Shown: positions 1 to 10,918, counted from the stretch's first letter. The stretch: DNA of 64,000 bases from Brassica napus (GCF_020379485.1 NC_063438.1:8880335-8944334), one strand, 5' to 3'. Translations and numbers: made by a program. The notes: a model not told the origin generated them from the letters alone.

Positions 1-1016
1 GAAATATAAAAACCATAATTTGAGTTGGTATTTCAAATTGGGCTTTGTATTATATTTTTCTTATATATATTGACAATATTTTTTATAATGGTTATTGAAA
101 AATAGTTTAGTAAAAATTCATTTTTGAATATATGTATATTTTTGAATCAATTTTTGATATAAATCAAATTTGAATTATTATTTTGATTTGAAATATGTAT
201 ATAAAGTTTAAATTTTGTTTTATGGTTAGTTTAGAAAAAAAAAATTTAGGCAATTAGATTGACCCATTTTGGTATATTTTAAAAGTGGCCTAGATAACTT
301 TCAATTTTTTTTAAAAACATAAGCCCATTACTTTTTTTATTAATACTACTATCCTTGTTTTCAAACAAAAATATTTTTTTTTTTAAAGACTGCAATTCAT
401 GTTTCCAAACACTCCAAATTTTTTAATAGTCCTATTCAAGTCTCCAAACACTCTAATTTTGTACTTGAGTTTTAATAAGATAGATGTATGAATCAAGATA
501 TAATCACAACAGAACTAGACACAAAGAACCAATCATATTGATTTAGTAGATAATTTAAAAACACGGAAACAAAATAGCAATTAGAGAGAATGTGATTACA
601 TTACAAGGTCTTTCATTGTGTTTAACAGATTAATATTGTTAAAAAAAGTGTTTTTACAAGATTGATATTTTTTTATAATTTAATCAATATAAACTATTTA
701 CAATTTACAAAATAATTATAAATATTAAAAAAGTAGTAGAATATTGGAGTAAAAAAAAGTAGTAGAATATTGATAAAGAAACAGAAAACAAAAGTAATAG
801 TAACAGTATATATTTATTATTTTAATATTTGTAAAAAGTCTAAAAATCAATCTTTCGAAATACAGAAGACAAACTAAATATTAGAGTCTAATGTATGAAT
901 GAATATCTCTGAAAATTAATCTTGAGCAACGGTTTTCGGTCTATATAATTTAAAACATAAAAAGGAGAAAATGAGTCAGGTTTAGTCTTTTAAGCCATAG
1001 CCAATACTACACTTAT
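1..1016. other. AT-rich upstream spacer
   Basis: No gene, RNA or clear transposon terminus is visible. The sequence is AT-rich with homopolymer runs and lies upstream of the NF-YA5-like gene, so it may hold part of that promoter, but I see no motif I can assign. Confidence 0.5.
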
Positions 1017-1266
1017 TTGCAGAGACAGAGAGAGAGAGAGGGAGACAGAAGAAACAGCTATGTTTTGAGGAAGGAGACATGCATCATCATCATCATCTCA
1101 AGCTTATTACTTAACTTCTATTTCTCTCCATCTTTTACCACATCCAAACACCCTCTTTTGCTTGAATCAGTAAGTTTATATAGATTTGGATTCTACTCTG
1201 TTAGCGTGCCCAGAAAATTTGAGTTAATCTCACTTCACTCTCTTTGAAAAACTCTTTATTTTCTTC

Positions 1267-1299
<33 letters not shown>

Positions 1300-1581
1300 G
1301 GTTTGCATGTTATGCTTTCTATGTCAGTTTCATGAATCAATCTGCTTCACCAAAATAAATATTATTTTTCCAGAAAGTTTGAATCTTTCAAATCACTGAG
1401 CAATCTTACTGTGTAAATCAACACTTGAATCTGGATTTTAGGGTAGTTTTATAAAATTTGTGGATTCATTTATCTCTTAGATTTGCTGATTTTGTGAATC
1501 ATGATTCTTGCTTGGTTCAGTAAAAAAAAAATTTCAGTTAAAAAATGATTCTTGCTTGGTTTGAACATTAGGTGACAGACA
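1017..1581 (+). promoter_or_regulatory. Probable 5' leader of the NF-YA5-like gene
   Basis: This stretch starts with a GA-rich microsatellite (about 1018-1044), runs through pyrimidine-rich leader-like sequence and contains an (AT)n tract at about 1269-1291. The codons before 1582 do not extend the NF-YA reading frame. Inference: an untranslated leader, probably with an intron, since the last bases before the ATG follow an AG at 1570-1571. Transcript evidence would be needed to place the start and splice sites. Confidence 0.4.
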
Positions 1582-2550
1582 ATGCAAGTCCCAACAAATT
1601 CAAACATTCAAGGATCTCAATCCTTTAGCTTAACAAAGAACCTGATGATGCCCTGCAAGATGAAGCATTCGGGTTTACAGCTGCAAGATCAAGATTCATC
1701 CTCAACACAATCTACTGAAGAATCAGGCGGTGGTGTGTGAAGTTGCAAGCTTTTTTTCATTGACCTGAATATTTTAGTCACATTACAAGAACACCGCTAA
1801 AAGTTTTATGCTGTGTCTTATGGTCGGTTGTATGCAGGTTACATAGTAAGCCCACAGGGAAAGGCTATTGCAAGTTATACCAAATCAACAACCACCTCGT
1901 CCATGGTGTCTCACGATTCTGTGTTTCCTCCTACTTATTTCAATGGCTTCTTGGCTCCTGAATATGCATCCCAATCAACGGTAATATACCGTCTATGCTT
2001 TTCACAGTTTTGAATAAAATAGGCCGTTGGTTTGTTAAATTGGAAAATAAAAACTATTTGCAGGTGCTGCCTCATGTAGAGATGATGGGTTTGGTTACTT
2101 CAAGAGTGCCATTGCCTCATAACTATCAAGAGAATGAACCAATGTTCGTCAATGCCAAACAGTACCATGCCATTCTTCGTCGCAGGAAGCATCGTGCTAA
2201 GCTTGAAGCTCAGAACAAACTCATCAAAAGCCGTAAAGTATGATGATCAATCTTTTCCACTTGCCCATTTGGTTTAAGACGACACCACGAGATCTTTAAC
2301 GATTCTTTTTTTTTTTTTGCAGCCGTACCTTCATGAGTCTCGCCATCTTCATGCTTTAAAGAGAGCAAGAGGCTCCGGTGGGCGTTTCCTCAATACAAAG
2401 AAGCTTCAAGAATCATCAAAATCACTCTGTTCTAGTTTGACCACACCGAGCTCCAGTTCAGACCGTGACAACATGTTCCAGAATGCACCGTTCAGATTCT
2501 CAGGGTATCCATCAACACATCATGTCTCAGCTCTCATGTCAGGGACGTGA
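1582..2550 (+). CDS. NF-YA5: NF-YA transcription factor subunit, NF-YA5-like
   Basis: CCAAT-box-binding subunit A (HAP2 type), which joins the NF-YB/NF-YC dimer in the nucleus. I join four exons: 1582-1732, 1838-1980, 2064-2237 and 2323-2550, giving 231 codons with consistent phases and GT-AG borders. The conserved core lies at residues 123-184: the NF-YB/C-binding part includes [14 protein letters not shown], and the DNA-binding part includes [19 protein letters not shown]. The C-terminus [11 protein letters not shown]...ALMSGT and the segment MMGLVxSRVPLPH match recalled Arabidopsis NF-YA5. It is shorter than that protein (about 308 aa): part of the N-terminus, the segment after SGGG and a Ser/Gly-rich stretch before the C-terminus are missing. 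Exon 1 needs an unusual donor at 1733; reading on gives TGA at 1738. Known for the family: NF-YA5 acts in drought response and is a miR169 target; such a site lies downstream. Confidence 0.86.
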
Positions 2551-2576
2551 GAGTCATAATCTTGCTCCAGTTGAAA

Positions 2577-2597
2577 AGGGGAAGTCATCCTTGGCTA
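2577..2597 (+). promoter_or_regulatory. miR169 target site in the NF-YA5-like 3' UTR
   Basis: The 21 bases here match the complement of the miR169 family at 17 positions, including the uninterrupted core AAGTCATCCTTGGCT. Mismatches fall at the two 5'-most target positions, the fifth and the last. The site starts 26 bases after the stop codon, as in Arabidopsis NF-YA genes, where miR169 cleaves the 3' UTR. It implies post-transcriptional control is retained. Confidence 0.8.
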
Positions 2598-2802
2598 TAA
2601 AAGTGTTATTTGCTTCTTTACAAAGTTTCTGCCTTTTAAAAATTATGTTGTTTTTCTATCATCTCATCATCTGCAACTTCACTCAACTCTACATTGAAGT
2701 AACTTTCATATCATTGTCAAACTATATTGTTAATTACAAATACCATTATCCTATGAAATACACAAATGCTAGAAGACTTGCATTCAATTAATCAAAGAGT
2801 AA

Positions 2803-4336
2803 GGCCTTGTTCGTTTGCTCACCCAGGTGATCCATCTGGGTGAATGATCACCTAGGTGAAGATGCAAATTGATGTTCGTTTTGTGCATTATAATGCTACA
2901 TCCAGATGAATCACCCAGCTGAATTTTTAAAAACTCATCTCAAATTTTCACCCAAATGAAGGTGAGTCTTGATGGTGCATCTGGATGCAGATGCATCTAG
3001 TTCAGTCCAAAATGATAAATGACAAAAATGACCTTTTAAAATCAAAATATTATTTTCAAACTGTAAATTCTATTTTTTTGCATATACATTTTTCCGATAT
3101 AACCAAAAAAATATATTTTCTCGCAAAAACTGAAAAACACACTTTCCCGCCAAAACCGTAAGATGCGTTTTTCCGCAAAAAAAAACATAAAACACACATT
3201 TTCATAAACACACATTTTTCTGCTAAACTAGTAAAACTGCACTTTTCGACCAAAATCGAAAAAACGCATTTTTCCGTCAAAACAAAAAAACGCATTTTCC
3301 CGCCAAAACCCCAAAAACGCATATTCCCACCAAAACTCCAAAAAGCATTTTCCGGCCAAAACCGCAGAAAGCATTTTCTCGCCAAAACCGGAAAAACGCA
3401 ATTTTCCCGCCAAAACCGGAAAAAAAAACGCATTTTCTCGCCAAAACTGGAAAACATAATTTTCCCGCCAAAACCGGAAAACGTAATTTTCCCGCCAAAA
3501 TCGGAAAATCGAATTTTCCCGCCAAAACCGGAAAAACGCATTTTCCCGCTAAAACCGGAAAACGCATTTTCCTGCCAAAACCGGAAAAAGCATTTTCCCG
3601 CCAAAACAGGAAAAAACACATTTCCCGCTAAAACTGGAAAACACATTTTCCCGCCAAAACCGGAAAAAAACACATTTTCCCGCCAAAACCGGAAAACACA
3701 TTTTCCCGCCAAAACCGGAAAACACATTTTCTCGCCAAAATCGTAAAAAAGCATTTTCCCGCCAAACTGAAAAAATGTATTTTTCCCCCAAAACTGGAAA
3801 AATATATTTTTCCGCCAAAACCGGGAAAATGTATTTTCCCGCCAAAACCGCAAAAATGCTTTTCCCGCCAAAATCGCAAAAATGCTTTTCCCGCCAAAAT
3901 CGTGAAAAAAACTTTTTCGTCAAAAACATTTTTCCCGCTAAAACTTCAAAACACACTTTTTCCGTCCGAACCGCAAAAACGTATTTTTCCGCCAAACCCA
4001 TAAAACGTATTTTCCGCCAAAACCATAAAAATGCACTTTTTCTCGAAAACACATATTTCCTCAAAAACCGCAAAAATATTTTCAGCCAAAACCGTAAAAA
4101 TGCTATTTTTCCGTCGAAACGTAAAAAAATATATTTTAGTCATTTTATTAACAAGTCCACCTGGATGCAGATGAAAGTTAATAAATGAAAAACAAACGAA
4201 CATAGTTGCATTCAGATGATCTATCTGGATGCATAGACGAAATAAAGAAGCAAACGACACCCAGATGTAGCATCTGGATAAGACATCTAGATGGACCATC
4301 TGGATGCATCTTCTAGATGTACAAACGAACATGCCT
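2803..4336. mobile_element. Non-autonomous TIR element carrying an E2F-motif array
   Basis: The ends are inverted repeats: GGCCTTGTTCGTTTG at the left and the complement of CAAACGAACATGCC at the right, next to TAA at 2800-2802 and 4337-4339. A TAA trinucleotide target and this type of end suggest a PIF/Harbinger-like element, but the right border is ambiguous by a base or two. Both flanks carry many copies of a CATCTGGATG-like subterminal motif in both orientations. The centre is a degenerate tandem repeat and there is no transposase. It sits between the NF-YA5-like 3' UTR and the TAF9 relic. Confidence 0.7.
3115..4130. repeat. Degenerate tandem array of about 25-30-bp TTTTCCCGCC units
   Basis: Roughly 35 units of the pattern CATTTTCCCGCCAAAACCGG follow one another. 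By eye about 16 contain TTTCCCGC, the consensus of E2F cell-cycle factors. The long minus-strand open frames here repeat a short FGGKMxF-type peptide; they come from the repeat and are not genes. Confidence 0.85.
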
Positions 4337-4765
4337 TAATACACTTAAAATTAAGGAAAACTATGGTCGATAATAACAAGATTCTTATCCGACGTCGTTT
4401 CACTTTAGCGGGCCAATCGAGGCCAATCGAGGAGTAAAATTCAAAAGCCCATTGGGCCCACCGTTTAACCGCTAAACGCAATAGATGACCGAAACAAAAG
4501 AGATCTCTACTTCTTCTCTCCCCATAAAGACGCAGAGAGCGATAACTCGCCGCCGTTCATTAACCTCCGGCGTGCATCTACCAAACTCCATCGACTTTGT
4601 CTTGTGTTAGATATCTATTGCCGTATCTACGGTTGATTTGATCCTTTGTTCGAATCTTGGCATTGATGATTTTTTGTAGCTAGGTTAATTCTCCGTCTTA
4701 TTCTGAAGCTCATGAGCTTCAAATTGTACCTAATGGCTTGTGTTTCGCTGTGTTAGTGAGTGAAA

Positions 4766-4840
4766 ATGGCCGGAGAAGGTGAGGAAGATATGCCTAGAGA
4801 CGCTCTGATTGTCAAGGCACATCAGCAGCTCATGTACTAA
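4766..4840 (+). pseudogene. TAF9: TAF9 5' relic (TBP-associated factor 9)
   Basis: The ATG opens a 24-codon frame starting MAGEGEEDMPRDALIVK, which matches the start of Arabidopsis TAF9, a TFIID/SAGA histone-fold subunit, then diverges after about 18 codons and stops at 4838-4840. The preceding 270 bases look like its leader. The histone fold and everything after it are gone, so this cannot make TAF9. Just past the break are short duplications (TGTACTAATAAACT and ACTTACTCTGGTCT each occur twice), as expected from repair of a deletion. In Arabidopsis TAF9 is close to NF-YA5, so this marks the deletion point in the syntenic block. Confidence 0.75.
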
Positions 4841-5400
4841 TAAACTAATGTACTAATAAACTTACTCTGGTCTTTTACCAAAAAAAAAACTTACTCTGGT
4901 CTCTTCACTCTGTGCGGCCTTGTTTTTTTTTCTCTTCTACCTAATTTTTTTTTTAATCATTTTCGAGACCTTGTCGGAATCTCATGTATGTGACTCTCAT
5001 TTAAAGCCGTTGATTATATTGCTTAGGTTGTATGTTATGATGGGTCTGCGAGGACTGTAAGCCAAGCAATAAAAATAACATAGAATAAAAGGGAGTTTTG
5101 TTTGGGGTTCCAAATTTTGCTGGGGTCTAGACATGTTTGAGAGGGAGTAGTGTTTGTATTTTGTATAAAAACTTATGTACAAATTAATTGTTATTTACAT
5201 AGTTACATGCTTAGGTTATTAATAATATATATACAAACCCGTAGCACTTTCTCTCTTTCTCGTCGTTTTCAACGGTCCAATGCGCATGCGTTGATCACAA
5301 TCCTGTAGTTTCGTATAAACACAAAGCAAATGAGACCATATGTAAGGCAATGTTGCAATTATACAAGAGACGTATAATCAAAACAAGGTGACGGAGTTGA
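4841..5400. other. Spacer with no recognisable gene
   Basis: AT-rich sequence between the TAF9 breakpoint and the 3' end of the DRM/ARP gene. The only open frame, on the minus strand near 4997-5182, has no recognisable features. The part next to 5400 is probably the DRM/ARP 3' UTR. Confidence 0.5.
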
Positions 5401-6080
5401 TTATATTAACCATTCATAAGAAGTGAGACTTGCGGCATCGGCTTCACCGGCGGAAGGGACTTTCTCGGCGCTGAATGGTCCAAAGTTATCACATGGTGTT
5501 CCCGCTGCATAGATAGTTTATAAACCTTTTCATTTGTGTTCTTAGAATAAAATTATACTAGTATAAGATAAATATGAGTTGACCTTCGTAAATATTTATA
5601 GAACATACCATTCGTTTACTATTTAAGAAATAACAATGGTTTATACTATATAGGTACATATGACGAACATAAAAAAAATATTCTTTCTTTTGTTCTTTAA
5701 TTTGACATTGATATGCTTTAAAAAAAACTATTTAAAATCTATCATTACGTAACACCTTGAAACCATGCAAAATGAATACAATGGAAATAATCACTCGTCT
5801 TTTTAACATTTTCTTTTGTGTAGTTTTAGAGGAAGGAGGAGAAATAATTACGGGTCAAAGGCGTCCCCGGGTTGATGCTTGACCCGGTCGGAGAATCCGG
5901 AACAAGACCTGGATCCATCTTCAATTTCCCGAGTCCACAGACATTGTTATTCGCCTTGGTAATGCTGGATAGAGGAGATCGGACGGTGGATAAAGAATGA
6001 AGCTTTCTCAATTTTCCGAGACCACTTTCCGGCGCCGGTCCGGCCACCGTATCATCCCACAGCTTGTGTAGGAACCCCAT
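5401..6080 (-). CDS. Dormancy/auxin-associated (DRM/ARP) family protein
   Basis: Small cytosolic/nuclear plant protein of the auxin-repressed/dormancy-associated family, whose biochemical role is unknown. Two exons join cleanly: 6080-5852 and 5504-5401, giving 110 codons. The N-terminal block MGFLHKLWDDTVAGP and GLGKLRK, the proline-rich PTGSS...PGTPLTPGTPCDNF linker split by the intron, and the C-terminal SAEKVPSAGEADAASLTSYEWLI are all family hallmarks. Without the splice the first exon reads on to an unrelated tail ending at 5826. The likely Arabidopsis counterpart is the DRM/ARP gene next to ASIL1, which matches the neighbour here. Family members respond strongly to auxin, sugar and dormancy; no specific element was seen in the promoter. 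Confidence 0.85.
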
Positions 6081-6614
6081 CCGATCAAAATGTTATCCAA
6101 AAATATATAACTACAATATATATCTTTTTACAAACTATTTGGCTTTTTTGTCTCTTATCTTCTTATGCAAGGAAAATGGTTTTATAGAGGTAGAGAGGTG
6201 AGAAAGAATATATTTAGTGAGGTTAATTATTAGCTTTACCTTAATTAAGGATGTTTTAATTATGGATACATATGCTGACTAATCAAATACATGTATCTTC
6301 CTAAGGTTTTTCTCTAATCTCGTTGTACTTTTAGACATGGTGAATATCCTATAAGGTGGTGTGTGTCATCTTGTTTCTAAGAAAACATAAGTTTCAGGAC
6401 ACTCAAGTTCAAAGTTTTGTTTTTTATTTGCCAATTGTTTCAGACAAGATAAGATAACAACAACAGCAACAACAGCACGATGATGATCAGAGTTCTACAT
6501 TTACACATACCATAAAGCACAACAACAACAGCAACATCAAATCCTAATCCAGCAATCTAGAGACGGTTTTTAATCATTGCAGTATCAGAATAAAACATTT
6601 TGTGTGTTCAATTG

Positions 6615-7610
6615 TCAGCTACTTACATCGCCATTATTCTTGACATCATCATCATTGATCCTTGGCTTGCTCCTCTCCTCCTCTCGATCGTTCTGAGTCA
6701 TCTCCATCTGAGTTTTCAAGAACTGCATTCTCTGCAACTCCATCTCTTTAACGAACTTCATCCTCTCCTTCTCCAACTCCATCATCAGCTTCAGCTTAGC
6801 AGTCTCCGCCTTCTCGTACGCCTCGGTGAATCCAAGAATCGCCTTCGCCACATCTCCAACTCCACTCCCTCCTAACTCATCCATCTTCAACCGCTTCGAC
6901 ACCAGTTGCGACGGTGGTGGTGGTGGTGGGAGACTCTCAGCTGAGTCAGGAGGAGAATGCTCAGGCTCAGGCTCAGGATCAGACTCAGACTCGGTCTCGG
7001 AAGCACTCCGTTTCCTAAAATGCCACCTCATCGAATCAGAGCCTCTCTTCAAAACCGTTCCTTTATTGCCCTGACGTCGTCCCATTGGAGCCTTAGTGCT
7101 GTTGCCACCAGCACCACCGATCAAAGACTCGAGCTTTTTGAAGAAAAGCCATTTGCTAGGCCCATCACCAGAAGCGATCTTGGCCTTCTCCTGCTTATAC
7201 TTCTTCTTCACCGTATCGATCCTGTTCTTACACTGAACATCTGTTTTGAGGTACTTGCATTGACGGCTCTCGTTCACCACCTCTGCTACTTCCTTCCACT
7301 GTTGCTGCTTCAACGTCCCCTTCCCCGGCTCCGAGAATCGCTCCCCCCACGCTTCGATTAGAACCTTCGTCGCTTCTTCGCTCCAACAATCGTCTCTCCC
7401 TCCTCCTCCTCCGCCGCCTCCGCTTCGTCCGTTTCTGCTACCTCCAACAACGGAAGGAGTGTGAACCACTAAAGCTAGAGATTGAGGCGGTTTCGTCGCA
7501 GAGGCAACCGTGACGTCGCTGGTAGGTAAAATCGGAGGAGGAGAGGAAGGTGCAGGTGACAAGGAATCTCCAGGAGATTTTGGGGACCGAGTCTCGTCTT
7601 CTTCGTCCAT
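6615..7610 (-). CDS. ASIL1: ASIL1-like trihelix transcription factor
   Basis: Intronless 331-codon gene. After a Ser/Pro-rich N-terminus and a run of eight glycines (near residue 65-72) comes a single trihelix DNA-binding domain, about residues 73-165: WSEEATKVLIEAWGERF, then LKQQQWKEVAEVV, then CKNRIDTVKKKYKQEK and SKWLFFKKLESLIGG. A Ser/Glu/Asp/Pro stretch follows, then a C-terminal coiled coil (about 265-312) with the EKERMKFVKEMELQRMQFLK pattern. This layout is that of the SIP1 clade and matches Arabidopsis ASIL1, a nuclear repressor that binds GT-elements and keeps seed-maturation genes off in seedlings. It is a little shorter than the roughly 380 aa I recall for ASIL1, in low-complexity parts. 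Antisense open frames over this gene are shadows. Confidence 0.88.
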   Translation of the reverse strand: MDEEDETRSPKSPGDSLSPAPSSPPPILPTSDVTVASATKPPQSLALVVHTPSVVGGSRNGRSGGGGGGGGRDDCWSEEATKVLIEAWGERFSEPGKGTLKQQQWKEVAEVVNESRQCKYLKTDVQCKNRIDTVKKKYKQEKAKIASGDGPSKWLFFKKLESLIGGAGGNSTKAPMGRRQGNKGTVLKRGSDSMRWHFRKRSASETESESDPEPEPEHSPPDSAESLPPPPPPSQLVSKRLKMDELGGSGVGDVAKAILGFTEAYEKAETAKLKLMMELEKERMKFVKEMELQRMQFLKTQMEMTQNDREEERSKPRINDDDVKNNGDVSS

Positions 7611-7892
7611 GGATTTTTCAGATCTGAAGTTGTTTTGGGAAGAGGAGATCCGAGATTTTTTTTTCTGACCGGCGAAGGGATAAGGTCACCGGATGCGTCA
7701 TCTCCGTTAATTGACCCGATACGCAAATTGACGAAATGGCCCTTCACACTTTCCCTTAATAACATAATAACTAGATAATAAAGACAAACCCTTAGCTTTA
7801 TAAATCGGTTATAATAAACTTGATAAAGTATTCTATAAGAATTTATAATTTAATTTAAAGGCTTATAAATCGATCGTAATAGTTTTAAATAA

Positions 7893-8442
7893 GGGCAATT
7901 GTCAATAATAACACATTTTGAAGTTTATGTCTCAAAAATAGCACTAGAAAGAGAAAGTCACAAAAATGATATTTATTAAAAGGTAAAATATCTCTTATAC
8001 TCTTGGTTTAAAATTAAATAAACAAACAAAATAAATAAAAATAAAAAAAATAAAAATAAAAAAAATGAAAATGAAAAAAAAATTTTTTTTATAGTTTCAG
8101 ATTATATGTTTTCAAATTCGAAATTTTATAATTTTTTTTTTATTTTTTTTCAAAATTTTGTTTTTTATTTTTTTTCAAATTTTCTTTTTATAATTTAAAA
8201 ATACTTTTTGAAATTGTTTTTAAAATTTTTTATTTTTTATTTTAGTATTTATTTTTGTAAAATTTTAAACCCTAATTCCAAAACCCCATCCCTTAATTCT
8301 AAACCCTAAGGTGTGGATTAATTAACCCAATGGGTATAAATGTATATTTACCTCTTTAATGAAACCTATTTTTGTGACTTTGAGCTTTGAGTGCTACTTT
8401 GGGAACAAAAATTTAGTTTTGTGCTATCCTAGTCTTTTTCTC
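7893..8442. mobile_element. MULE-like MITE with 9-bp TSD
   Basis: Flanked by perfect 9-bp duplications TTTAAATAA (7884-7892 and 8443-8451), the size typical of Mutator-like elements. The ends are imperfect inverted repeats containing ATAGCAC motifs. The interior is AT-rich and holds CCCTAA/AAACCC telomere-like words near 8264-8310. No coding capacity. Confidence 0.8.
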
Positions 8443-8451
8443 TTTAAATAA

Positions 8452-9535
8452 TGCATAAGTGTTACTAAAATTTTTAAACTATTTAATCGCATTTAACAAT
8501 AAAACTCTTCATGGATCGAAAAATAATCTTTCAACTAAAAATTTGATGAAAGAAATCCTCCACTTTAATTATGTTAATGCATGTTATCCTCTGTCAGAAA
8601 TACTGTAATGGAAAATGAGACATGGAAAATGAGACGTTAACGGAACTAAACATGAGAGTTTTTTTTCTCAAATTTTTAGTTGAGTGGTTTTTTACGATCC
8701 ATTTTTAGTCGAAGAATTTTATTAATAAAAACCCATATAAATATAATAGCAACGTGTACATTTCCATGGTATAATTGTAGTTTAATTTATTAGTGCCAAG
8801 ATACTATGGTACTTATTACTATTACCATTTGAATTGTTTTTCAAATACCTAGGATTTGATCAGTGCAGAGCAGATTTTTTTCGGCTAATATGAAATTTGA
8901 TTTAAATTAGTGATTTTATTGGGATGTAGTATTAAGTTTCAACTTCCTATTTTATCAAAAAAACGAAACGATTTTTTTTATTTAAAATTATATAATTTAT
9001 CAATTAGTTTATTTAAGATTTTGTATATACACTCTCTTATGTAACAATATTATATTTATATTTTATGTGCATTTTATAAGAGTTACATTTGTTGAATTGG
9101 TTAAACGTAAGATTTACTTGGTAGATTTTGGACTAATTTAATAGTATAGATTTTTATGGGTTTTAATAATTTTTAGCAATGTTTTCGTTACCCTGGCATG
9201 CGGTCGAACTAGTAAAACTGGTGATCCGTATATAATCCAGTTCAGATTCAGTTAAAATACAATATTTAAAATGAGAGAAGACCTGGTAAAAATCAGAAAA
9301 CTTGTCATTAACCTGCGATTCGTTATTTGTTAACACGATAAAAACCCATAAAACAATATTAAAGAATATGATTCAATTTTTGATATATTTTTTAATAGCA
9401 CATAAATTTAAATAAACTATATAATTTATGATTCTTTAATAGTCCATTCACTATTGATTGATATATTTGATATGGATACTTTTAGGTGTTGTATAATGAT
9501 ATTGATTTTGTAACTACAAATTTTAATATGTGGGG
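8452..9535. other. AT-rich spacer
   Basis: No coding region or delimitable transposon seen. Sequences at 8500-8720 include an imperfect inverted pairing around TTAACG, possibly another old MITE, but I could not define ends. Confidence 0.4.
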
Positions 9536-9544
9536 TTTTCTAAT

Positions 9545-10091
9545 GGGAAATTGCCACAAATAACACATTCATAGTACCACTTTTCATGTTTACACCAACC
9601 ACTTTTATTTTCACTTTTAATGAAGGATAAAAAACAATTATACCCTTAGGGTTAACTAATCTAGACTTAGGGTTTAGAGTTGAGGGGTGGGTAGGGTTTT
9701 TGGAATGTGAAATTTAGGATTCTAATAAATATATAAATAAATACTTAAAAAATATAAAAATTTTGAAAAAATAGTTTCAAACATAATTTTCGTTTTTCAA
9801 AAAGAAATTTGAAAAAAATGAAAAAAAAATTGAAAAAAGAAAATTTCAAAAAAAAATTTATAAAAAGTTCGAATTTGAAAAAGTATAATTCGAAAACATA
9901 AAAAAAATTACTTTTTTCAATTTTTTAAATTTTAAATTTTTGTATTTAAATAATAATTTAGTATATATATAAATAACAATGGCATAAGAGTCTTTTGCCA
10001 TTTAATGAAGAATGTATTTTTGAAAATATCTCTTTCGTGGTGGTAAAAATGAAAAGTGGTACCATGAAAATGGTAAACATGTAATTTACCC
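9545..10091. mobile_element. MULE-like MITE with 9-bp TSD, second copy
   Basis: Perfect 9-bp duplications TTTTCTAAT flank it (9536-9544 and 10092-10100). The terminal inverted repeats are long: the left end has GTACCACTTTTCATG near 9575 and the right end its complement near 10055. The centre has the same telomere-like words as the 7.9-kb element, in the opposite orientation. No gene. Confidence 0.85.
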
Positions 10092-10655
10092 TTTTCTAAT
10101 ATTAATTGCAGGTTGGTTAAATGCAAACTAATATGAGTGTTTTTAAGTTATTAGAATTAAGGTTTACGTTGACATTTGACAATGACCATATACCCTTTAT
10201 AATTTTTGATGTAAAAGAGCAAAGAAAAAGAAAATATATGAAAAGAAAAGCTGCAAGATGGAGAAGATTAACATAGTTTTGCAAACATCAGATCTCAAAG
10301 AAACATGAAGTAAGACTAACATGGAAGTTGTTTAAAGGTTTTAAGAGATATATAATGGTTTTGATTCATGTAGAAAAAAATAAAATATTTTATCTCAGAA
10401 AAATCTCAAAAATTTAGGAAATCTAGTTATAGCACCTATTAAATTGACTACATTTTGTTACAGAAATATATGGTAATATATTGTTAGTCAAAATTTAAGC
10501 TAAAACAAAATATTATTAGTCAAATGAAAGAGTGCAACAACCTTATTTAAGTAGATTTTTCATAATGTTTATGTTTTCGAAATAAACCAAATTTATATAT
10601 AATATAAATTCGCATTTTTGATTATGTATCTACACTTAAATGTTACACATGAGGC

Positions 10656-10918
10656 CAGTGGCGGACCCATGATATATTTTTACCTAGGTCATAACTTTTA
10701 TTTAAACCCAAACTATAACAAAAGCACAAACAGAAGCATGGATTTTTTTTTAAAAAGGGGTGCAGGAAGCGGTATTCGAACCCAGGAAAGGAGTGTCAGA
10801 GGAGGAAATACATAGCCAATTGTGCTGTTAGCGAGTACATGATATAGCTTACAAACAAAATATTTAAAGTTAACCTGTGTCAGCTGACCCACCTTTCTTC
10901 CATGTGGGTTCGCCTCTG
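10656..10918. mobile_element. hAT-like MITE with 8-bp TSD
   Basis: A 263-bp element bounded by CAGTGGCGGACCCA and, inverted, TGGGTTCGCCTCTG. Perfect 8-bp duplications CATGAGGC lie at 10648-10655 and 10919-10926, the hAT size. On its minus strand it holds GGGTTCGAATACC, close to the tRNA/SINE B-box consensus, near 10771-10783. Confidence 0.85.

Noticed and set aside
3056..4332. Long open frames of up to 271 codons with FGGKMxF repeats, on both strands
   Set aside because: They are translations of the tandem TTTTCCCGCCAAAACC array. Several overlapping frames are open at once and the peptide repeats follow the DNA unit, so no gene is supported.
6600..7361. Plus-strand open frames opposite the ASIL1-like gene
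   Set aside because: The minus strand codes a full trihelix protein; the plus-strand frames are low-complexity antisense shadows.
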